Source: Planctomycetota bacterium (GTDB taxonomy: Bacteria > Planctomycetota > Planctomycetia > Pirellulales > Pirellulaceae). Taken from it: 29,115 nucleotides of DNA. The notes below the pieces were generated by a model. That model worked only from the letters and a program-made list of their open reading frames with translations. It was not told where the DNA came from and did not search any database. Position 1 is the first letter of the stretch; every line of letters starts with the position of its first letter. The stretch covers positions 1 to 29,115 of the forward strand of contig JAPLNJ010001224.1 of assembly GCA_026692885.1 (NCBI GenBank). Direction: 5' to 3'. Shown here piece after piece: positions 22,406-29,115 of this stretch. Both the position numbers and the translations under genes were made by a program.

Positions 22406-24301
22406 TCAGGGAACAAACGCCGAACTGGTCTGCAGCTGCACCATGGCGCTGTAGGTTCCTCCCGCTGCCAGCAGCGCCGCGTGGGTGCCGACCTCGGCGA
22501 TGCGGCCCGCTTCGAGGACCACGATCAGGTTGGCACGCGCCACGGTGCTCAGGCGATGGGCGATGACAAAGCACGTGCGCTGCTGCATCAATCGCGTCAG
22601 GCTAGCCTGAATCAGACGTTCGCTGTGGGTGTCGAGATTGCTCGTGGCCTCGTCGAGAATCAGGATCCGCGGATCGGCCAGGACCGCCCGAGCGATCGCG
22701 ATCCGCTGTCGCTGCCCGCCACTGAGTTTCACTCCCCGTTCGCCGATGTTGCTTGCGTAACCGAGCGCCAGGCGGTCGATGAATTCGGCCGCATTGGCGA
22801 TCTCGGCAGCCTGCTGAATAGCGCCGTCCGTAGCGTGACGCTTGCCGTACTCGATGTTCGCGGCCAAGGTTCCGTCGAACAGGAACACGTCCTGTTCCAC
22901 AATGCCGATCAAGCTGCGATAGCTTTCCAGGTCGATGTCGCGCAGGTCGCAGCCGTCCAGGAGCAGGCGTCCCTGGCTGGGATCATAGAACCTCGCGATC
23001 AAATTGCAGAGCGTCGTCTTGCCGGCGCCACTGGGTCCCACCAACGCGATCGTGGCGCCCGGCTCGACATCCAGCGAGAAGTCCTCCAACGCGAATGTGT
23101 CGGATCCGGGATAGCGGAAGTGCACGTGCTCGAAGGTGATCCGGCCGGCGAAACTCGCCTTCAGGACGGCGCTGGTCGGACGGTTGGAGGCCAGTTCGCG
23201 TGGTTCTTCGAGGAGATCCAAAACGCGGTCGAAGCCGGACAGGCTGCTCTGCAACTGGGAAGCACTCTGGGCGAGCACCGCCAACGGTTCGAGCAGCATC
23301 AGCAGATAGACCAGGAACATCATCAGGTCGCCCAGCGTGAGCTTGCCGGCCAGCACGCGCTGCCCGCCGTACAGCAACAACGCCGCCGCGGCCAACGGAA
23401 TGAGCGTCTCCCAGATGATCTCGATGGTTCGCGCCCACCACCAGACGTGCAGTTCCTGCCGGCCCATGAGATGATTGCCGCGTAGGATGCGGTTGGTCTC
23501 CGCCCGCTGCTGGCTGAAGGCCCGCACCACGCGGATGCCCCCGAACGATTCGGTGGCCAGGGCGTCGACCGCCTCCCGCTGGGCGCGCACGCGGCGGTGC
23601 TGCGGCCGAATGCGGCTGATCCAGGTACGATGCGTCAGATACACCAGCGGAACCAGCAGCACCGCGCCGAGCAGCAGTCGCCAATCCACCCAGGCCAGCA
23701 CGCACAGACTGCCGATCAATTGAATGCTGGCCCGCCAGGGATTATAGAGCATGCCGAAGATCAGCTCGCCAACGCTGCCCGCATCCTGCCGCAGCAAGCT
23801 CGCCGCGCCGCCCGACTTGAGTTCCTGCACGCGATGCAGGGGTAGTCGCATGGCCTGCGCGAACACCTGCTTGCGGACGGACATCTGAATCAACGTCGTC
23901 ACCCGCGTGGCGTGCCAGCGGCCCCAGACGTGCAGCCCGATCTTCAAGAAGGAGATTGTCAGGACGCCCACGGTCATCGTCCATAACAACGACCACGCCT
24001 CGCGCGGCACCCAAGCGGGAACGGTTTCCGGAAGGGTTTTTCCACCCAGCACGTAATCGACCACGAACTTGGTTGCAGCGGGCGGAATCAACGCCAGCAG
24101 CGTGGCCACGGTCAGTGTCGACAACGACAAGGCCATGGCCCCGCGATGTCCGCGGAGTAATTTCAGGAAGCTGCGAATCAGCGCCGGCGAAGACCGTTCC
24201 CGGCTCTGCGGGTGCGCGCGGCGCGCCGGATCAAGCGGACCGTTTAACCGGGCCTGGTATTCGGCAAATTGCTGTCGGCTGGAGCAGGAGCGTTGCGTCA
24301 T
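22406..24301 (-). CDS. ABC exporter (MsbA-like fused permease-ATPase)
   Basis: This 631-aa half-transporter has an N-terminal permease with about six membrane segments (for example MALSLSTLTVATLLALIPPA, LIGSLCVLAWVDWRLLLGAV) and a C-terminal ATPase. The ATPase has Walker A GPSGAGKTT near 422-430, Q-loop IGIVEQDVFLFDGT, signature LSGGQRQR, Walker B ILILDEATSNLD and H-loop AHRLSTVA. It works as a homodimer or heterodimer in the inner membrane; the substrate (lipid, drug or peptide) is not evident. The upstream ribosome site is weak (AAGG about 12 nt away), so the start could be a little downstream. Confidence 0.93.
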   Translation of the reverse strand: MTQRSCSSRQQFAEYQARLNGPLDPARRAHPQSRERSSPALIRSFLKLLRGHRGAMALSLSTLTVATLLALIPPAATKFVVDYVLGGKTLPETVPAWVPREAWSLLWTMTVGVLTISFLKIGLHVWGRWHATRVTTLIQMSVRKQVFAQAMRLPLHRVQELKSGGAASLLRQDAGSVGELIFGMLYNPWRASIQLIGSLCVLAWVDWRLLLGAVLLVPLVYLTHRTWISRIRPQHRRVRAQREAVDALATESFGGIRVVRAFSQQRAETNRILRGNHLMGRQELHVWWWARTIEIIWETLIPLAAAALLLYGGQRVLAGKLTLGDLMMFLVYLLMLLEPLAVLAQSASQLQSSLSGFDRVLDLLEEPRELASNRPTSAVLKASFAGRITFEHVHFRYPGSDTFALEDFSLDVEPGATIALVGPSGAGKTTLCNLIARFYDPSQGRLLLDGCDLRDIDLESYRSLIGIVEQDVFLFDGTLAANIEYGKRHATDGAIQQAAEIANAAEFIDRLALGYASNIGERGVKLSGGQRQRIAIARAVLADPRILILDEATSNLDTHSERLIQASLTRLMQQRTCFVIAHRLSTVARANLIVVLEAGRIAEVGTHAALLAAGGTYSAMVQLQTSSAFVP

Positions 24302-24390
24302 CGGGACGAGTCTACCTTGCCGTTGCTGGGGCGCAGGAATGGGTTCGTAGCGGAAATCGTGAGACTTCCGATGTTCCGCGAACTAGCGGC

Positions 24391-24410
24391 CCGAATTCTT
24401 ACGAATTCGG
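24391..24410. repeat. 8-bp perfect hairpin in the gap before the PfkB gene
   Basis: CCGAATTC, TTAC, GAATTCGG forms a perfect stem-loop. A weaker one lies just before it at 24351-24370 (CGGAAATC/GACTTCCG). Both look like worn copies of dispersed palindromes. The rest of the gap 24302-24600 contains no gene and no clear promoter. Confidence 0.6.
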
Positions 24411-24600
24411 CTACGACTTTTCTCGTACCTTTACCAGTCTTCTGCACCCCTGTTGCTGTACCAATCAGGCTCCCGGTTTACATCGGGACGAGAATCGGGC
24501 ATAGTACGGTACGTTTTCCGTGCGGAACAGGGGGCCGAGACGAACGGCGGCCCCTCGCCCAACGGCGGTGAACGTCCTTGCGTCGTCCAATCTCCGTAAA

Positions 24601-24714
24601 TCGCTCTGGTTACGAGGCTCTGCCTCGTAACCCACTGGAAGCGAGGCTCCGCCTCGCAAGCAGGCCGGCGGAGCCGGCAAGGCAATGCGTTCCCAGGCAG
24701 AGCCTGGGAACGAG
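24601..24714. repeat. 114-bp compound palindromic repeat, copy 2 (next to PfkB start)
   Basis: This has the same four-palindrome block and orientation as 10467-10581, with about 96% identity by eye. Its last bases (GAACGAG) run directly into GGG, so the AACGAGGGG stretch that serves as the ribosome site of the next gene is partly supplied by the repeat. Its hairpins would lie in the 5' leader of that mRNA. Confidence 0.9.
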
Positions 24715-24724
24715 GGGTTTCACT

Positions 24725-25738
24725 ATGCTTACGCTTGAACGTTGTCAGACCATCCTGGCGGCTTTTCCCCGACTGACCATCGGATTGCTGGGCGACTTGT
24801 TCCTGGACCGTTATCTGGAACTTCAGCCGGGAGTCGACGAGTACTCGATCGAAACCGGCTTGGAAGCCTACCAGGTCGAACGTGTACGGAATTCGCCCGG
24901 AGCCTTGGGGACGGTCATCAACAATCTGGCCGCTCTGGGGGTCGGCCAGCTCAAGCCGGTGACCGTCATCGGCGACGACGGCCACGGCTACGACTTGCTG
25001 CACGCCCTCCGCCCGCTGCCGGTAGACATGGCCCATATCCTGCGCGCCGCAGACCGGCTGACGCCGACGTATACCAAGCCGTTACGACCGGAACCCGGCG
25101 GCGGGTGGCGGGAGCTGAACCGTCTGGACGTCAAGAGCCGCGGGCCGTTATCGCCTCCGACTTGTGCGGCGGTCTGCGAACACCTGCGCGAAGCATTTCA
25201 CACCTGCGACGGGTTGATCGTGCTCGATCAAGTCGCCGAAGAGAACTTGGGGGTGGTGGACGATCGGGTCCGGACGGTGCTGGAGCGTCTCCTGCGAGAG
25301 CATCCGGGGAAGTTGGTTTACGTGGATAGCCGCGCTCACTTGAAGCGATTTTCGTGCGGTGTGCTGAAAGGTAACCGCGCCGAGATTCTGGGCGCAAACG
25401 ATGGCGAAGCAGACGTGGAGGCCGCCGGCAGGAAACTGGCGGCGAAGACTGGCCGCCTGGTCTTCTGCACCGTGGGCGAAGATGGCACGCTGATCATTCG
25501 GCCCGACGGCAGCGTGTCGAGCGTCCCGGCCTATCCTGTCTCCGGCCCGATCGACATCGTCGGCGCCGGAGACAGTGCGACCAGCGGCATCGTGGCCACG
25601 CTGCTGACAGGCGGCACCGAGATCGAGGCCGCCGCCATGGGCAATCTGGTGGCTTCGATCACGGTGCAACAGCTAGGCACCACGGGCACCGCCACGCCGG
25701 CCCAAGTCATCGCCCGCTGGCACGAGACGAAGGGGTGA
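24725..25738 (+). CDS. PfkB-family sugar kinase, HldE/RfaE kinase-like
   Basis: This 337-aa ribokinase-fold kinase shows the N-terminal FPRLTIGLLGDLFLDRY, the dimer/substrate region NSPGALGTVINNLAALG, a DSRAHLKRF segment, and the C-terminal anion-hole motif DIVGAGDSATSG with the catalytic Asp. The N-terminal GD.FLD.Y and the IGDDGHGYDLL segment are nearest to heptose-7-phosphate kinases (RfaE domain I), but no nucleotidyltransferase domain or heptose gene is nearby, so the substrate is open. The ATG at 24725 is chosen over the in-frame upstream start, which would translate the repeat. Confidence 0.85.
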   Translation: MLTLERCQTILAAFPRLTIGLLGDLFLDRYLELQPGVDEYSIETGLEAYQVERVRNSPGALGTVINNLAALGVGQLKPVTVIGDDGHGYDLLHALRPLPVDMAHILRAADRLTPTYTKPLRPEPGGGWRELNRLDVKSRGPLSPPTCAAVCEHLREAFHTCDGLIVLDQVAEENLGVVDDRVRTVLERLLREHPGKLVYVDSRAHLKRFSCGVLKGNRAEILGANDGEADVEAAGRKLAAKTGRLVFCTVGEDGTLIIRPDGSVSSVPAYPVSGPIDIVGAGDSATSGIVATLLTGGTEIEAAAMGNLVASITVQQLGTTGTATPAQVIARWHETKG

Positions 25739-25808
25739 ACGGGCGGACGCCCGGACAATGGCCCCCGGCGGCACTGCTGGGAACATCTTGGAACCCCCGT
25801 GAAGATGC

Positions 25809-26525
25809 TCACAGCAGTGGGGCTGATACCCCCCGGTCGCCGGTGCGGCTGGCCAAGCCGCGATTTAGCACTTGCAGAACCGTGGCCAGATCGCCACGCA
25901 GCAGCGCTGCAGTTTCCAGCCAGAGTCCCGGAAAGACCTCGCTACGCAACACGCCAGCAGCGTCCGGCAACATCCGCTGATAATCGCCCGCCTGCAACAC
26001 GAACCAGTCGAGCATCTGATCCTGAACCCGCCACACCAAGTACTCCCGCACGCCGTTGCGGCGATACACACGGAACTTAGCGTGCAAGTCGATGCTCACG
26101 CTGCTGGCCGCCACCTCGGCGACCAACTCAGGGGCGCCTTCGATATAGCCATCCTCGCTGATCCGAGCGTTACCACCACGGCTGGGTTCGACTAGCAGTA
26201 CGGCGTCCGGCTGGGGTTCATTGTCCAGGTCGAGTCGGACCGTCGCGTTATCGCCCACCCGTATGCCAGGCGTGGCCGCGACGTAGTGCACCAGCCAACC
26301 GGTCAGATAGGCATGGGGCGTGCCGTGGCGAACCAAACTAACGGGTGACGGCGTGTAGACAACTCCTTCGACCAATTCGGCTTTCTTGACCTGCGGCAGG
26401 GCCGCATAGCGGCGTTCAAACTCAGCTCGCGTCAGCTGATCGCCGTTTTCCAAGGGCGGAGGCTTCCCTAGCGGCAACGACCTGGCTGCCGGAGAGCAGC
26501 TCAAATCCTGGACGGTTGCGCTCAT
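25809..26525 (-). CDS. Uma2-family (DUF820) putative PD-(D/E)XK nuclease
   Basis: This 238-aa protein has the DUF820/Uma2 pattern: LTRAEFERRYAALPQVKKAE and LVEGVVY, then D107 (EPQPDAVLLV), E137 (ELVAEVAASS) and K150 (IDLHAKFRVYRRNGVREYL). These are the candidate catalytic residues of a PD-(D/E)XK fold. The family is greatly expanded in cyanobacteria and planctomycetes, and its biological role is mostly unknown. GGAGATAA precedes the ATG. It stands alone, convergent with the kinase gene. Confidence 0.88.
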   Translation of the reverse strand: MSATVQDLSCSPAARSLPLGKPPPLENGDQLTRAEFERRYAALPQVKKAELVEGVVYTPSPVSLVRHGTPHAYLTGWLVHYVAATPGIRVGDNATVRLDLDNEPQPDAVLLVEPSRGGNARISEDGYIEGAPELVAEVAASSVSIDLHAKFRVYRRNGVREYLVWRVQDQMLDWFVLQAGDYQRMLPDAAGVLRSEVFPGLWLETAALLRGDLATVLQVLNRGLASRTGDRGVSAPLL

Positions 26526-26575
26526 CGCATTATCTCCGCACGAATCAAGGAGTCTGACCAGTTAGTGGCCGCAAA

Positions 26576-26609
26576 AGAACAAGTCCGCAGATTGACCGTA
26601 GGACGGATT
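26576..26609 (+). repeat. 34-bp dispersed repeat, copy 2
   Basis: This is identical to the minus strand of 19260-19293. It lies 51 nt upstream of the Uma2 gene start, on the outer side of the 26636-26758 palindrome. TTACAGCCGCTTA then follows at about 26624, as it does on the plus strand after copy 1. Confidence 0.85.
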
Positions 26610-26635
26610 CGCTAGGTTATTATTTACAGCCGCTT

Positions 26636-26758
26636 AGGACCGGCGCATCAATAAGTGTCGCAAACATAGTAGTCGTCACGCTCCGCCGTGACGACATGTC
26701 ATCACGCGGAGCGTGATGACTACTTTGAAAACCCGACACTTATTGATGCGCCGGTCCT
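26636..26758. repeat. 123-bp nested palindrome with 25-bp perfect ends (MITE-like)
   Basis: The ends 26636-26660 and 26734-26758 are a perfect 25-bp inverted repeat (AGGACCGGCGCATCAATAAG...). Inside, 26668-26686 pairs with 26706-26724 (18 of 19). Each inner arm contains its own short palindrome around CACGCTCCG. There is no open frame, and no clear target duplication was seen. The gap 26526-26835 otherwise holds only the 34-bp repeat. The form suggests a non-autonomous mobile element or a REP-type double hairpin. Confidence 0.85.
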
Positions 26759-26835
26759 TAAGACTACTTCGGCCGCAGCAGGACACCGGCGAGAGGCCAC
26801 GCGTCGCTGCTGCGAAATCATTCCCGACACCGCGT

Positions 26836-27657
26836 CTATTTCATCTTCTTCAGCAACTCCTGGAGCGCGGCTTCCAGCTTGCCGACACGGTCGTTCAAGT
26901 TCCGGAGCTTCTGGTGCAGTTCCATCACTTGCGGAGCCTGTTCCGGACCGGGGTGCCTGGACTGGGCTTCGCGTTCCAGCTGCTGGGCTTGTCGAGCCAC
27001 CTGTTCCGCCTGATCGTGGACTCCGGCGGCGTGCAGATTGTCGATTGCCTGACGCAGGTGCTGCATGCGCCGCTGCGCGTCTTCCGGTCCCGGCCCCGGC
27101 CCTTGTCGTTCCTGTCGTCCCTGTTCGCCCTGGAGACGTTCGGCCATTTTCCGGGCCTGGGCTTCCAGTCGCGCCGCTTCGTCGCCGCGTCCATTTTCAC
27201 GCAGTTGATGGATCCGTTCCTTGAGCTCCTGCAATTGGCGTTGGGCTTGGCCGTTTCGCGCGCCTTGCATCAGCTTCTCCGCTTCACGTTTCAGGGCCTC
27301 CGCTGGTTCGTGCCGCCCCGCAGCTTGATGTTCGGCGATTTCTTTCTTGATTCTTTCCAACCGGCCCTGCAATTCGCGTTGTTCCGGGGGGGCCGGCTCG
27401 CGACCTGGCCGTGTCACTTCAGGTGCCCGGCGTTCGGCCTGTTCTCGCTCCCGCCGCGCCCCTTCCCGGGGGGCCTCACCTGCGCTTCGGGCTTGAGCTT
27501 CGCGTCGCGTTTCAGCTTCGCGTCGTTCCGGATTCTCGCGGCGGCCTGCGGCCTCCTTACGGGGTCCGTCGGGACGATCTTCCGCCGCCCTGGCTCCCCA
27601 GGCCAAAAACAGGGGGGACACACCGAGAACCAACAGGGTGAACAGGAACCTGCGCAT
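26836..27657 (-). CDS. exported coiled-coil, Arg/Glu/Gln-rich protein
   Basis: This 273-aa protein has a signal peptide (MRRFLFTLLVLGVSPLFLAW, cleavage near ARA-AED). A strongly charged low-complexity region (RRENPERREAETRREAQARS) is followed by long heptad-like helices (ELQGRLERIKKEIAEHQAAG, LHQKLRNLNDRVGKLEAALQ) ending in LLKKMK. The start at 27657 has AAGGAG 6 nt before it; the in-frame ATG at 27693 would place the signal peptide internally. It is probably a periplasmic or envelope protein forming coiled coils; function unknown. Confidence 0.7.
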   Translation of the reverse strand: MRRFLFTLLVLGVSPLFLAWGARAAEDRPDGPRKEAAGRRENPERREAETRREAQARSAGEAPREGARREREQAERRAPEVTRPGREPAPPEQRELQGRLERIKKEIAEHQAAGRHEPAEALKREAEKLMQGARNGQAQRQLQELKERIHQLRENGRGDEAARLEAQARKMAERLQGEQGRQERQGPGPGPEDAQRRMQHLRQAIDNLHAAGVHDQAEQVARQAQQLEREAQSRHPGPEQAPQVMELHQKLRNLNDRVGKLEAALQELLKKMK

Positions 27658-27770
27658 GGTCGTCTCCTTGTCATAAAGTGGGTCGATCAGCATTCGCCGC
27701 TATCGTGATGGTAACACTCACCTCGTCAGGAAACAATCTGGGCCGAAGATGCGGGCCGAAGATACGGGTG

Positions 27771-27799
27771 TTACAGAATCGACCGTCGGCGTATATACT
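27771..27799 (+). promoter_or_regulatory. sigma70-type promoter of the Top6A gene
   Basis: TTACAG (27771-27776), a 17-nt spacer and TATACT (27794-27799) fit a promoter with transcript start near 27806. Directly across the start lies a 24-bp sequence (27800-27823) shared with 10870-10893. Confidence 0.6.
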
Positions 27800-27848
27800 G
27801 CACGCGGATGAGGATGGCACATCACAGCCTTCGAGGGTGAATCAAAAG

Positions 27849-28991
27849 ATGGCTAAGAAGAAGGACGAATCCGGGAAGGGCGAGCAACCGCAATTGAGCC
27901 AGGCGGACCATAAGACGCTGAACTCGATTATCGAGTTGGCGAATCAGGTCGTCGAGACGGCAGAGCGGGGGCGGCCACCGTACTTGGATATTCCCTCGCG
28001 GTCGCTGTCCAACGTGAAGTACAACAAGACCAAGGGCGTCATCGAAATGGGCAGCGGCACGAATCGCCGCGAGCTGTTCAACCTGTCGCAGGCCAAGAGC
28101 TACATGCAGACGCTCCTGGTCAGCAGCGGCTGCAAGCAGTTGATTGAACAGAACAAGACGACGAGCATCCGTGGTTTGTACTACCTGTTGAAGCACAGCA
28201 TCGAAGGCGTTAAGGAGGAGACGTTCGATGACCAGCAGGATTGTGACCCGATCATCGAGGACGTCGAAGTCGCCCTCAACGCCCTCCGCGAAGAGCTGCA
28301 CGTGTACGCTTCGAACCGCGGGGCGATCGTGGGCAATTTGATCCTGAACGACAGCGGTGATGAGATCGATTGTTCCCGCATGGGTTCTGGCGGCTACAGC
28401 ATCCCGTCGATCTGCGAACCGGAGATCATCGAGTTCCGGAAGTGCGATGCGAAGTTTATCCTGCACGTCGAAAAGGATACGGTCTGGCGCCGCTTCAACG
28501 AGGACAAGTTCTGGAGAAAGCACAGCTGCATCCTGACCCACGGCAACGGCCAGCCGCCGCGCGGTGTGCGGCGATTGTTGCACCGCTTGCACGACGAGCT
28601 GCAACTACCGGTTTACTGCCTGTTGGATAACGACCCTTGGGGCTACTATATCTACAGCGTGCTCAAGCAAGGCTCGATCAATCTGGCCTACGAATCCAAA
28701 CGCATGGCCCTTCCGGACGCCCGCTACATCGGCCTGCGGAGCAAGGACTTTGAGCGGTGCGGATTGTCGCCCAGCGTCAAGATTTCGCTGAACGACCAGG
28801 ACATCAAGCGGGCCAAACAGATCGCCCAGTACCCCTGGTTCGAGAAGAAGAAACCCTGGCAGCACGAAATCCAAACGATGCTGAAGAACGGTTTCAAGCT
28901 GGAAGTCGAAGCCTTGATCAGCAAGAACATCAGCTACGTCACCGAGGAGTACGTTCCGGCTCGGCTCAAAGAACAGGATTTCCTGGATTGA
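27849..28991 (+). CDS. DNA topoisomerase VI subunit A / Spo11-like protein
   Basis: This 380-aa protein matches the Top6A/Spo11 family, which cuts double-stranded DNA through a tyrosine. The winged-helix (CAP-like) domain includes TTSIRGLYYLL with tyrosines Y111/Y112, the second being the probable catalytic one. The Toprim domain has E208 (LHVEKDTVW) and D260/D262 (LLDNDPWGYYIY), which bind Mg2+. The length fits Top6A (about 370-390 aa). Top6B, the ATPase partner, is not in the window; the upstream neighbour is on the other strand and only 124 nt follow. The start ATG 27849 precedes MAKKKDESG, with GAGGG 11 nt upstream. Topo VI is mainly archaeal and plant; bacterial forms are patchy. Confidence 0.9.
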   Translation: MAKKKDESGKGEQPQLSQADHKTLNSIIELANQVVETAERGRPPYLDIPSRSLSNVKYNKTKGVIEMGSGTNRRELFNLSQAKSYMQTLLVSSGCKQLIEQNKTTSIRGLYYLLKHSIEGVKEETFDDQQDCDPIIEDVEVALNALREELHVYASNRGAIVGNLILNDSGDEIDCSRMGSGGYSIPSICEPEIIEFRKCDAKFILHVEKDTVWRRFNEDKFWRKHSCILTHGNGQPPRGVRRLLHRLHDELQLPVYCLLDNDPWGYYIYSVLKQGSINLAYESKRMALPDARYIGLRSKDFERCGLSPSVKISLNDQDIKRAKQIAQYPWFEKKKPWQHEIQTMLKNGFKLEVEALISKNISYVTEEYVPARLKEQDFLD

Positions 28992-29011
28992 GGCATGGCC
29001 GAGACATAACT

Positions 29012-29051
29012 CCCTCGCCCCGGTACTCCGAGGAGAGGGTTGGGGTGAGGG
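29012..29051. repeat. hairpin after the Top6A gene (terminator-like)
   Basis: CCCTCGCCCC (29012-29021) pairs with GGGGTGAGGG (29042-29051), with one G-T pair. The loop contains GAGGAGAGGG. It lies about 20 nt after the stop codon. Variants of this GAGAGGG...GGGTGAGGG block are common intergenic repeats in many bacteria. No T-tract follows directly. The rest of the window, to 29115, shows no gene. Confidence 0.6.
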
Positions 29052-29115
29052 GCAACGCCGTTAAGGATTTTACGCGGCTTGGTCTTGGCATTCGAGTTGA
29101 AGTAGTTTTAGTTTT

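Noticed and set aside
22481..23485. 334-aa plus-strand frame opposite the ABC exporter
   Set aside because: It is antisense to conserved ATPase motifs; no domain or start signal was found.
24578..24724. N-terminal extension of the PfkB kinase from ATG 24578
   Set aside because: It would translate the dispersed palindromic repeat; ATG 24725 has a good ribosome site and starts at the family's N-terminus.

Overview
The window looks like chromosomal DNA of a GC-rich planctomycete, probably of the Pirellulales type. This is inferred from gene style, not from a marker gene. The clues are a YVTN beta-propeller/dihaem cytochrome, a secreted neutral-ceramidase-like protein, a secreted Gly/Tyr-rich TPR protein, a MetX-MetW fusion, a topoisomerase VI A subunit, and many dispersed palindromic repeats between genes. 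No rRNA, tRNA, CRISPR array, intact transposase or prophage gene was seen.

Layout. (1) 88-3417 (minus): one very large SIR2-NACHT-FGE-sulfatase-fold protein, a probable single-gene conflict (anti-phage type) NTPase. It is bounded by a 16-bp hairpin at its 3' end and a nested palindrome at its 5' end. (2) 3906-4529: an orphan HicB-like protein and the nickel regulator NikR. (3) 4769-10451: a SUF iron-sulfur assembly operon in the order sufR-like regulator, nuoB, sufC, sufB, sufD, Rieske ferredoxin, sufT. No cysteine desulfurase or SufE/SufU lies in the window, and nuoB (complex I N2-cluster subunit) is inserted among the suf genes. (4) 10467-10858: a compound palindromic repeat and a remnant resembling a glycoside hydrolase C-terminus. 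(5) 11071-14684: a methionine/sulfur operon made of an L-ATC-hydrolase-like protein, O-acetylhomoserine sulfhydrylase, and homoserine O-acyltransferase fused to MetW. (6) 14826-20663: exported proteins (propeller cytochrome followed by a strong intrinsic terminator, a Gln/Gly-rich peptide, the Gly-rich TPR protein, and the ceramidase-like hydrolase on the minus strand). (7) 20832-22175: small conserved-looking genes, an antitoxin-like gene with a truncated MazF toxin, and a secreted protein. (8) 22406-28991: ABC exporter, PfkB/HldE-like kinase, Uma2-family nuclease, secreted coiled-coil protein and topoisomerase VI A.

How the genes fit together: regions 3 and 5 form two neighbouring sulfur-related operons, one for Fe-S cluster building and carriers and one for sulfide incorporation into homocysteine/methionine. 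The most unusual items are the SIR2-NACHT-FGE protein, whose C-terminus resembles the variable region of a diversity-generating-retroelement target; nuoB inside the suf operon; a bacterial Top6A without a neighbouring Top6B; and a 15-bp dispersed repeat that supplies the stop codons of both nikR and a truncated mazF.
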